Positions 41,801 through 51,920 of a stretch of 64,000 nucleotides of DNA are shown piece by piece (within the stretch, counting starts at the first letter, position 1; the number at the start of each line of letters is the position of its first letter). Origin of the DNA: Brachionus manjavacas (taxonomy: Eukaryota > Rotifera > Eurotatoria > Ploima > Brachionidae); NCBI GenBank assembly GCA_019054805.1, contig JAHQIY010000029.1, positions 1 to 64,000 on the forward strand, read 5' to 3'. The notes beneath the pieces were generated by a model. That model saw only the letters and a program-made list of their open reading frames with translations, ran no database searches and was not told the DNA's origin. Position numbers and translations under genes: made by a program.

Positions 41801-44800
41801 TTCATTCAAATTCCTCGAAACAGTAAAAAAATGTTCGTCAAGTTAAACTGAGCAAAGTGATTGTTACAAATTGATAAAATTGTAAAATCACAAAGTTTTA
41901 TGTGTTCAAAGTATTCTGTTCATCAAAATTTAAAAAAAAAGAATCACAAATTCCTGTAGTTCATTCAAATTCCTCGAAACAGTAAAAAAATGTTTGTCAA
42001 GTTAAACTGAGCAAATTGATTGTGACAGGTTAAAAAAATTGTTAAATCACAAAGTTTGATGTGTTCAAAGTATTCTGTTAATCAAAATTAAAAAAAATTG
42101 AATCAGAACCTCCTCAAGTTCATTCAAATTCCTACAAAAAGTTAAAAAATGTTCGTCAAGTTAAACTGAGCAAATTGATTGTGACAAATTAATTAAATTG
42201 TCAAATTGCAAAGTAAGATATGTTCAAAGTATTCTGTTCATCAAAATTTAAAAAAAATAAAATCACAACATTCTAATATTTCGTTCAAATTCCTCGAAAC
42301 AGTAAAAAAATGTTCAACAAGTAAAGTAAGATCTGTTCAAAGTATTCTGTTCATCAAAATTTAAAAAAAAAAAAAGGAATCACAAATTCCTTTAGTTCAT
42401 TCAAATTCCTCGAAACAGTAAAAAAATGTTCGTCAAGTTAAACTGAGCAAATTGATTTTTACAAATTGATAAAATTGTAAAATCACAAAGTTTTATGTGT
42501 TCAAAGTATTCAGTTCGTCAAAATTAAAAAAAAAGAATCACAAATTCCTGTAGTTCATTCAAATTCCTCGAAAAACTAAAAAAATTTACGTCAAGTTTAA
42601 CAGTGCACCCGAAAAAGTAAAAAAAATGTTCAACAAGTAAATTAAGATCTGTTCAAAGTATTCTGTTCATCAAAATTAAAAAAAAAGGAATCACAAATTC
42701 CTGTAGTTCATTCAAATTTCTCGAAACATTAAAAAATGTTCGTCAAGTAAAGTAAGATCTGTTCATAGTATTCTGTTCATCAAAATATAAAAAAAAAAAA
42801 ATCACAACATTCTAATATTTCGTTCAAATTCCTCGAAACAGTAAAAAAATGTTCAAGAAGTAAAGTAAGATCTGTTCAAAGTATTCTGTTCATCAAAATT
42901 ATAAAAAAAAAAAGGAATCACAAATTCCTTTAGTTCATTCAAATTCCTCGAAACAGTAAAAAAATGTTCAACAAGTAAAGTAAGATCTGTTCAAAGTATT
43001 CTGTTCATCAAAATTTAAAAAAAAAAGGAATCACAAATTCCTTTAGTTCATTCAAATTCCTCGAAACAGTAAAAAAATGTTCGTCAAGTTAAACTGAGCA
43101 AATTGATTTTTACAAATTGATAAAATTGTAAAATCACAAAGTTTTATGTGTTCAAAGTATTCAGTTCGTCAAAATTAAAAAAAAAGAATCACAAATTCCT
43201 GTAGTTCATTCAAATTCCTCGAAAAACTAAAAAAATTTACGTCAAGTTTAACAGTGCACCCGAAAAAGTAAAAAAAATGTTCAACAAGTAAATTAAGATC
43301 TGTTCAAAGTATTCTGTTCATCAAAATTAAAAAAAAGGAATCACAAATTCCTGTAGTTCATTCAAATTTCTCGAAACATTAAAAAAATGTTCGTCAAGTA
43401 AAGTAAGATCTGTTCATAGTATTCTGTTCATCAAAATATAAAAAAAAAAAAATCACAACATTCTAATATTTCGTTCAAATTCCTCGAAACAGTAAAAAAA
43501 TGTTCAAGAAGTAAAGTAAGATCTGTTCAAAGTATTCTGTTCATCAAAATTATAAAAAAAAAAGGAATCACAAATTCCTTTAGTTCATTCAAATTCCTCG
43601 AAACAGTAAAAAAATGTTCGTCAAGTTAAACTGAGCAAATTGATTGTTACAAATTGATAAAATTGTAAAATCACAAAGTTTTATGTGTTCAAAGTATTCT
43701 GTTCATCAAAATTTAAAAAAAGAATCACAAATTCCTGTATTTCATTCAAATTCCTCGAAACAGTAAAAAAATGTTCGTCAAGTTAAACTGAGCAAATTGA
43801 TTGTGACAGGTTAAAAAAATTGTTAAATCACAAAGTTCGATGTGTTCAAAGTATTCTGTTAATCAAAATTAAAAAAATTGAATCAGAACCTCCTCAAGTT
43901 CATTCAAATTCCTACAAAAAGTTAAAAAATGTTCGTCAAGTTTAACTGTGCACCCGAAAAAGTAAAAAAATTGTTCAACAAGTAAAGTAAAATCTGTTCA
44001 AAGTATTCTGTTCATCAAAATTAAAAAAAAAGAATCACAAATTCCTGTAGTTCATTCAAATTCCTCGAAACAGTAAATAAATGTTCGTCAAGTTAAACTG
44101 AGCAAATTGATTGTTACAAATTGATAAAATTGTAAAATCACAAAGTTTTATGTGTTCAAAGTATTCTGTTCATCAAAATTAAAAAAAAAAAAAGAATCAC
44201 AAATTCCTGTAGTTCATTCAAATTCCTCGAAAAACTAAAAAAATGTTCGTCAAGTTTAACAGTGCACCCGAAAAAGTAAAAAAAATGTTCAACAAGTAAA
44301 TTAAGATCTGTTCAAAGTATTCTGTTCATCAAAATTAAAAAAAAAGGAATCACAAATTCCTGTAGTTCATTCAAATTTCTCGAAACATTAAAAAAATGTT
44401 CGTCAAGTAAAGTAAGATCTGTTTATAGTATTCTGTTCATCAAAATATAAAAAAAAAAAATCACAACATTCTAATATTTCGTTTAAATTCCTCGAAACAG
44501 TAAAAAAATGTTCAAGAAGTAAAGTAAGATCTGTTCAAAGTATTCTGTTCATCAAAATTTTAAAAAAAAAAAGGAATCACAAATTCCTTTAGTTCATTCA
44601 AATTCCTCGAAACAGTAAAAAAATGTTCGTCAAGTTAAACTGAGCAAAGTGATTGTTACAAATTGATAAAATTGTAAAATCACAAAGTTTTATGTGTTCA
44701 AAGTATTCTGTTCATCAAAATTTAAAAAAAAGAATCACAAATTCCTGTAGTTCATTCAAATTCCTCGAAACAGTAAAAAAATGTTTGTCAAGTTAAACTG

Positions 44801-45068
44801 AGCAAATTGATTGTGACAGGTTAAAAAAATTGTTAAATCACAAAGTTTGATGTGTTCAATGTATTCTGTTAATCAAAATTAAAAAAAATTGAATCAGAAC
44901 CTCCTCAAGTTCATTCAAATTCCTACAAAAAGTTAAAAAATGTTCGTCAAGTTAAACTGAGCAAATTGATTGTGACAAATTAATTAAATTGTCAAATTGC
45001 AAAGTAAGATCTGTTCAAAGTATTCTGTTCATCAAAATCTAAAAAAAAGAATCACAACTTCCTGATAT
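32813..45068 (+). repeat. Satellite array block 7, forward, with higher-order repeats
   Basis: This is the longest uninterrupted array (about 12.3 kb). A higher-order module of about 0.6-0.65 kb has an ordered set of marker variants: 'gatttttaca', 'ttcagttcgtc', 'tttacgtcaag', 'caagtaaattaag', 'ttcatagtattctg', 'aacattctaatatttcg'. It occurs near 35.8-36.4, 37.2-37.75, 40.3-40.9, 42.3-42.95 and 42.96-43.6 kb. The array ends at the outer edge of X. Confidence 0.94.
42300..43606 (+). repeat. Adjacent direct duplication of a ~654-bp higher-order satellite module
   Basis: The module 42300-42953 is followed immediately by a near-identical copy up to about 43606. Paired markers are about 654 bp apart ('aaattaagatctg' at about 42642 and 43296; 'caaaattataaaa' at about 42894 and 43548). 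A-tract lengths are the main differences. This is the youngest-looking local amplification in the block. Confidence 0.8.
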
Positions 45069-46526
45069 TTTTATTCAAGAAAGATAATTTTTATTCAAAA
45101 AACTAATTTTTCTACTAGATAATAAATTATTTTGGAAAATAATTTTTTCACTAAAAATAACAATTTGAGATAAAATAAGTGTTTATTTCTTTTTATTTAT
45201 TGCTTTTTATGAAATATTTGAAATGAAAATCATTATTATTGTATAAAAACTAATTTTTGTTCAAAAAAGTTAAAATTCATTTTTTATCACGCATCAGAAT
45301 GGGATCAATATTAAAAACAATATTTTTGTAAGAAAAATACATTTTTGCTAAAAAAAAATTATTTAGCAAGAATAAAAGTCTAAAATAATTGTATAACTTA
45401 AATATAAACTTATAAAATTAATCTTCAATTAATGATTAAAAATAATTAATTCTAGTCGTAAAAATCGAAAAAAGGGTATATATTTATCAATTTATTAGGT
45501 TTTTAGAATTCAAATATAAATTGATCTTAATTACCTTCTTTTCAAAAAAATCTTTATTTTTCTATTTTATTGAGAAAATAAAATTAAACCAAAAATCATT
45601 TAAAATACTAATGATATTTTATCTTGTTGTCTTTTTTTATATGAGAAAATTAAAAACGATAAAAAAAATTATTTTGCATTTTGTTGCAATATTTTTTTAT
45701 GTTTATTTTATTAAGTCTAGTAGGCTAGGTGACCATATTTCACTTATTATGTGAACAATTTTTGTTCTCGGGTTTTGTGAACTTTTAGTTTACTTAATTT
45801 TTGTCTTTACGGAAAGGTGAACCAAAATTGGAATATGTGAACAATTTATTAATTAGGTGATTAAAAGATTTTTATGGTTTCAGAGGAACACTTCTTTAGC
45901 AATATTAATGATATTTTATGAGATTTCCTCATCGATATTAGTTAAGAAACCTTAACTTTTGGTTTGAAGAGCTAAGTAGATTCGAAAGCTTAACTAAATG
46001 TTATACTAAATATGTGCTTCAACTGCATTAAGATCATCCACTGTAATAAATTGTCAACATCTCTTTGAGATATAAAAAAAATTTTCAAAATAATGTTCAC
46101 TATTTGGCGAATAATCAAAAGTAAAAACAAAAAATAAATTATTATTAAATCTGTTCTTAATACAAAAAATGTGTGGACATTTTTTATAAAATGAATTACT
46201 CAGCTTATACTCAATTTCTTCCATCTCTCAAATTATGTCATTTTATTTATATTTTTCAATATTACCAATATTAAGACATTTTCTTTTTGCCAAAATTGAC
46301 AAAAAAGACATTTTCTTTTTGCCAAAATTGACATTTTTTTTTGGAAATCAGAAAAATTAAATAATTTTGCCGAAAGATGAGTCCAAGACCTTTCATTTAA
46401 TATATAATTCTATTTGAACTCGTTTTTCCTTAATTAAAAGTAAAAGGTCCAAATTTCAATGCAAATAGAGTATTGTTCTTTTATTATTACTTTTGTGCAA
46501 TTGTAAATATACTAGTAAATTTAATA

Positions 46527-46590
46527 AGAGTACTGGAGGTCCACGATTGACGCTCCAACTCCCAAAATCGCCCTATTTGCGGCTTTCTTA
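46527..46590 (+). other. GC-richer conserved stretch before a TAAA tract inside X (possible LINE/SINE 3' end)
   Basis: Within about 1.6 kb of very AT-rich sequence, this about 64-bp stretch ('actggaggtccacgattgac' through 'tttgcggctttctta') is distinctly GC-richer. A TAAA microsatellite follows directly. A conserved tail followed by a short tandem repeat is the usual look of a non-LTR retrotransposon or SINE 3' terminus. The stretch is unchanged in the copies near 52081-52145 and 60241-60305. The family is not recognised. Confidence 0.4.
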
Positions 46591-46617
46591 TTTAAATAAA
46601 TAAATAAATAAATAAAA
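46591..46617 (+). repeat. (TAAA)n microsatellite in X copy 1
   Basis: About six TAAA units. The same tract appears inverted as TTTA repeats at about 52053-52077 and 60215-60236 in the other two X copies. Confidence 0.9.
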
Positions 46618-46747
46618 TTTAAATTTACTTTGTGTTTCATAAATTTTGAATAAAACAAAAAGCGGAACATTACTTTATTTTTATTACAAAATTTAGGTAC
46701 TTGTTTTAAAATTTTAACATTTTCTTGTAAAAAGTGCTATTTTTTAG

Positions 46748-46999
46748 AGAAATTTGAATGAACTACAGGAATTTGTGATTCCTTTTTTTTTAATTTTGAT
46801 GAACAGAATACTTTGAACAGATCTTAATTTACTTGTTGAACATTTTTTTTACTTTTTCGGGTGCACTGTTAAACTTGACGAACATTTTTTTAGTTTTTGT
46901 AGGAATTTGAATGAACTACAGGAATTTGTGATTCTTTTTTTTTTAATTTTGATGAACAGAATACTTTGAACGCATCAAACTTTGTGATTTAACAATTTC
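46748..46999 (-). repeat. Short inverted satellite block between X and the dynein exon
   Basis: About two monomers in T-rich orientation. They match, inverted, the satellite at the inner edge of X copy 2 (about 51740-51920), including the variants 'cttaatttacttg' and 'gtgcactgtt'. The block ends inside a monomer at 'tttaacaattt', immediately beside the dynein exon's donor-like site. Confidence 0.9.
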
Positions 47000-47003
47000 T
47001 TAC

Positions 47004-47005
<2 letters not shown>
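46998..47005 (-). other. Splice-donor-like site at the end of the dynein exon
   Basis: On minus, the exon reads ...aattct and is followed by GTAAGA, with GT at 47003-47002. This falls inside the conserved NLNSV motif of dynein AAA2, so the exon would end after NLNS. Sequence after about six donor bases is already satellite. The call rests on position and motif only. Confidence 0.6.
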
Positions 47006-48190
<1,185 letters not shown>

Positions 48191-48232
48191 TACACAAAAA
48201 TTTTTTTTTAATCATTTATTTTTTTGTTTTAT

Positions 48233-48404
48233 CTGTGCCGAGCTAAAGCCCCTTCAGTTTAAAAAAAAAATCAAATAAAAATGTAAAGAAAAAACATAAA
48301 AAAATTAAAATAAGTTAAGATATAATTAAAAGACAATTAAAAATTGATTAATTGTAAGAGGTGATAATTTATTTGTTTTCTGTATCGAGGTAGAGCTCCT
48401 TCAG
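48233..48404 (-). repeat. Two diverged copies of a LINE-3'-end-like motif
   Basis: On minus, 'ctgaaggagctctacctcg' with 'atacag' (48404-48380) and 'ctgaaggggctttagctcgg' with 'cacag' (48257-48233) are clearly related and lie about 147 bp apart. Each is followed by A-rich, AATAAA-like sequence. They lie downstream of the reverse-transcriptase relic on the same strand, where a 3' UTR is expected. The second copy may be a nested 3'-truncated insertion of the same family. Confidence 0.55.
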
Positions 48405-48432
48405 AATAAATTAAAAAATCAAAATAAAAAAA

Positions 48433-49170
48433 TTAAATTAAAGTTAATAAAATGAGATTAAAAAAAAATCTCAATAAATGACTCAGTCCTGCCCTAACAT
48501 ATCTCTCACTCAACTCAAAAAGCAAATTTGAAACTGTTAGTAATTTGAGTATATTAAAAGCCTCATGATGCACCATGTTGGAGTGAGTATCATATTTTAA
48601 CTTAAGGATAGATCTAACTGCTGTATTCTGAATTGCTTGTATTTTTTTGATATTATTTTCTGAAAATGAATTCAAGCAAGGAAAAGAATAGTCTAAAATC
48701 GATCCGAATAAAGATTTATTGAGCCAGTGTTCAAGGTCGTTAGTGTATTTATTTATCATATTTTCTAGGTTCCCCTTTTTGCTATTAAATGAAGAATGTA
48801 ACTAGATTATCTGCGAAAAGCATTCGTTATTTGTTTTGTTTCTTTTTGGGATGTCATTAATATATATACTAAATAAAAGAGGACTAATTACTGAGCCTTG
48901 AGGAACACCTGCAAAAAAAAGGCCACAAACTCTTTTTTTTCTATTAAATGATTCCACAATTTTTTGAATTAAAAAGAATAGATTATCTGATGTTCGCCGG
49001 TGTTTCCTAAATCCAGATTGCTCCTGGATAAGGAGTGAATTATGTTCCAAAAAATTGTACAATCTTAAATAAACTTTTCGTTCCAGTTACTTTCCTGAAC
49101 AACTCGTTATACTAATTGGTCTATAATTTAAAGGATCTTGTAAATTAGAGGCCTTTTTTTGAATCATTGT
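48433..49170 (-). pseudogene. Non-LTR (CR1/jockey-type) reverse transcriptase relic, internally deleted
   Basis: Minus-strand motifs in RT order: DPLNYRPISITS at about 49134-49099; an in-frame TAA at 49089-49087; LYNFLEHN and QSGFRKHRRTSDN; VCGLFF joined directly to AGVPQGSVISPLLFSIYIND near 48912, so the FDxxKAFDxV catalytic block between them is lost; then, after a frameshift, LFADN (48820-48806) where the FADD box would be. INKYTNDLEHWLNK is next fused to SLFGSILDYSFPCLNS near 48716, a second deletion. The C-terminal thumb-like part reads KKIQAIQNTAVRSILKL, then YDTH and LFELSERYVRAGLSH. An intact ORF2 would copy element RNA by target-primed reverse transcription. With two deletions, a stop, a frameshift and a missing catalytic aspartate, this copy cannot. 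No endonuclease domain is present, so it is 5'-truncated. The C-terminal wording resembles rotifer elements from memory. Confidence 0.88.
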
Positions 49171-49545
49171 AATGTATTTATTTTATATAGAAGATAAAAA
49201 AAAAATACATTAATCATATTTTAACTAATTTTGTAATTAAATCTTAAAGTGTCTCACTCTTTCTAAAGAAAATATTTCTAACTTTTTAAAAGATTTTTCA
49301 CGCAAAAATTTGCATGATTGAGTTTGATTGTGAGTTGAGTTAGTGTCACTCAAAATCACACTCATACTCAAAGAAAATTGCGTGAAATTGTCTATTTTAA
49401 GGGCATTTTAAAATTGATGATCAGTTTAAAATATCATTTCAATCTTTAGATATTAAAATTAATCTTTGATTTTTTTAAATAATTTTAATAAATTTAAAAT
49501 AATTGGAAAAAAATTTTCTCAATTCATTGATTCGTTCTTTTATGT
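49171..49545. other. AT-rich intergenic stretch with TGAGT/ACTCA microrepeats
   Basis: No coding sequence is seen. Around 49315-49380 'gagtttgattgtgagttgag' is followed by 'tcactcaaaatcacactcat', a loose foldback of TGAGT/ACTCA motifs. Similar 'aaactcaaactcaaaaaatc' words recur at about 49570, at the edge of the next palindrome. Confidence 0.5.
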
Positions 49546-50665
49546 TTTTTTTGAGTGATCCAAACTTAAAAAACTCAAACTCAAAAAATCCAAAAAAATA
49601 CAAACTAGCTTTGTTCCAAAAAAGCTATGTTTTAAAATAAGTACAATAATTTTTAGACAAAAAAAGTTTTGCAAATGATTTATCTTAAACTTAATATAGT
49701 CAAGACAAAGGGGTTAAAGATAAAACCCAACGTGAAAATTCAAGGAAAATAGAATCAAAAAAATCTCGATAATTAATTTCAGTTTATTATTAAAATAAGA
49801 TTTCAATTAATATAATCTTAAAATGCTTCAAACATTAAAGAAAGAAAATAAAATGTTGAATACAACAAAATATGAATTGAATATTTGAAATTTAATAAGC
49901 AATTAAGGCTAAAAATTTTTTCAAGCTTTAAGGCAAAATAATTAGAAACAAAATATTTAATTATTCAATAAAATTAAAAAAATTAAAAATCAAGTAAATA
50001 CTTCAAAAGACAAGGCTTAGACAATGAACTTTTTTGTTCTTTATGATCCTTTTTAAAAAGTGCATAAAACTTTTAGTTTCGTTCTTTTATGTTATTTTGA
50101 GTGATCCAATGTCCAAAAAAACAAACTAGCCTTGTTCCAAAAAAGCTATGTTTTAAAATAAGTACAATAATTTTTAGCCTTAATTGCTTATTAAATTTCA
50201 AATATTCAATTCATATTTTGTTGTATTCAACATTTTATTTTCTTTCTTTAATGTTTGAAGCATTTTAAGATTATATTAATTGAAATCTTATTTTAATAAT
50301 AAACTGAAATTAATTATCGAGATTTTTTTGATTCTATTTTCCTTGAATTTTCACGTTGGGTTTTATCTTTAACCCCTTTGTCTTGACTATATTAAGTTTA
50401 AGATAAATCATTTGCAAAACTTTTTTTGTCTAAAAATTATTGTACTTATTTTAAAACATAGCTTTTTTTGGAACAAGGCTAGTTTGTATTTTTGGACATT
50501 GGATCACTCAAAATAACATAAAAGAACGAAACTAAAAGTTTTATGCACTTTTTAAAAAGGATCATAAAGAACAAAAAAGTTCATTGTCTAAGCCTTGTCT
50601 TTTGAAGTATTTACTTGATTTTTAATTTTTTTTAATTTTATTGAATAATTAAATATTTTGTTTTT
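49546..50665. repeat. Compound palindrome (arms U and V, each present inverted)
   Basis: Arm U (about 49621-49911, from 'aaagctatgttttaaaataa' to 'caattaaggct') is reverse-complemented at about 50176-50468. Arm V (about 49952-50178) is reverse-complemented at about 50429-50661. V ends with a second copy of the first about 45 bp of U, so the order is U-V-u-U'-V'. No ORF or transposase is visible. It may be a foldback/MITE-like element or the product of inverted duplication with one template switch. A near-identical copy lies at about 57785-58830. Confidence 0.85.
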
Positions 50666-51280
50666 GTGTGAATGTGCTTTTGAAATAACATTTCAAAATC
50701 TCAAAATGTTATTTTTAGAGAAAAAAGTTATTTTCAAAATAATTTCTTATCAAGAAGAAAAATTATTTATTTGAATAATAATTATTTTTTTGAATAAAAA
50801 TTAATTTTTAGTACAAAAATTGCTTAAAAAAAAACCCGTGTTTCAATTTTAGTTTAGACTGTTTTTTTGGAAAATAATTTCTTATCTTGAGGAAAAATTA
50901 TTTTTTTTATTTTAATTATTTTTTTGTATTAAAAAATAATGTTTTAGGATTAAAATGACTTTTTTTGAAATAAGCTAAAAGAATAACGATATGTTGAAAT
51001 AAATAGAGGTAAGGCATTTTTAAATTTTTTAAGTTCAGGAAAAAATGAAGAAACTACTTGTTAGCAATTACTCAATGGAGTATGATATTAGATATATCTT
51101 GATTCGAATATCACTTCTTATTTTGAGCAAAAATTATTTTTTCTCCCATAGTTTCATCTTTGCATTTTGGTTTTTCAAAAGCCTGCTTTTTATATTAAGA
51201 TTTTATAATTAATTTAATTTGTATAATTTATAAAATATAATAAAGCTTTTTTCAATTAAGATTCATCAAATATTATTTCA
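50666..51280. other. AT-rich spacer with two short relatives of the X terminus
   Basis: No genes. Two stretches, about 50735-50815 ('aataatttcttatcaagaag') and 50870-50945 ('aataatttcttatcttgagg'), resemble the X outer-end sequence 'aataatttcttatctagtag' followed by 'aaaaatta'. This hints that a small family of related termini is scattered here. The spacer ends at 'tatttcaaatcattcaaatt', where forward satellite begins. Confidence 0.55.
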
Positions 51281-51920
51281 AATCATTCAAATTCCTCGAA
51301 ACAGTAAAAAATGTTCGTCAAGTTAAACTGAGCAAATTGATTGTGACATGTTAAAAAATTTGTTAAATCACAAAGTTCGATGTGTTCAAAGTATTCTGTT
51401 AATCAAAATTAAAAAAAATTGAATCAGAACCTCATCAAGTTCATTCAAATTCCTACAAAAAGTTAAAAAATGTTCGTCAAGTTTAACTGTGCACCCGAAA
51501 AAGTAAAAAAATTGTTCAACAAGTAAAGTAAAATCTGTTCAAAGTATTCTGTTCATCAAAATTAAAAAAAAAGAATCACAAATTCCTGTAGTTCATTCAA
51601 ATTCCTCGAAACAGTAAAAAAAAAGTCCGTCAAGTTAAACTGAGCAAATTGATTGTTACAATTTGATAAAATTGTAAAATCACAAAGTTTTATGTGTTCA
51701 AAGTATTCTGTTCATCAAAATTAAAAAAAAAAGAATCACAAATTCCTGTAGTTCATTCAAATTCCTACAAAAACTAAAAAAATGTTCGTCAAGTTTAACA
51801 GTGCACCCGAAAAAGTAAAAAAAATGTTCAACAAGTAAATTAAGATCTGTTCAAAGTATTCTGTTCATCAAAATTAAAAAAAAAGGAATCACAAATTCCT
51901 GTAGTTCATTCAAATTTCTC
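51281..51920 (+). repeat. Forward satellite block at the inner side of X copy 2
   Basis: About five monomer-length units in A-rich orientation, starting inside the core ('tcattcaaattcctcgaaac') and ending at 'caaatttctc', where X copy 2 starts. It carries the 'aaagttcgatgtg' variant also seen at 41193, 43832 and 59535. It is near-identical to 59446-60082. Confidence 0.92.

Larger units (their letters stand above)
45069..46747 (+). mobile_element. Element X copy 1, 1.68-kb non-satellite boundary unit
   Basis: A non-satellite AT-rich segment, repeated inverted at 51921-53599 and 60083-61758 with near-identical sequence. Its outer edge ('ttattcaagaaagat') always meets satellite at the same monomer position, and so does its inner edge ('aaaaagtgctattttttag'). 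Contents in order: an AT-rich stretch; a region with several 'gtgaaca' and 'ggtgacc' motifs (45730-45850); a duplicated 26-bp unit at 46275-46332; a GC-richer stretch 46527-46590; and a TAAA tract. No convincing ORF is conserved among the three copies and no transposase is visible. It could be a non-autonomous mobile element or simply a segmentally duplicated spacer. Confidence 0.6.

Noticed and set aside
1..45068. Regularly spaced repeats resembling a CRISPR array
   Set aside because: Units are contiguous tandem monomers; the linkers between cores are themselves repeated and not unique spacers, and there are no cas genes.
8200..45068. CENP-B-box-like motif in the monomer (TTCG and CGGG both occur)
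   Set aside because: The spacing and order of TTCG and CGGG do not fit the box; they belong to different linkers and sit on opposite strands.
45521..45754. 77-codon open frame in X copy 1 and its 63-codon counterpart at 52954-53145
   Set aside because: F/I/K/L-rich low-complexity translation typical of AT-rich DNA; small indels between X copies change the frame and length.
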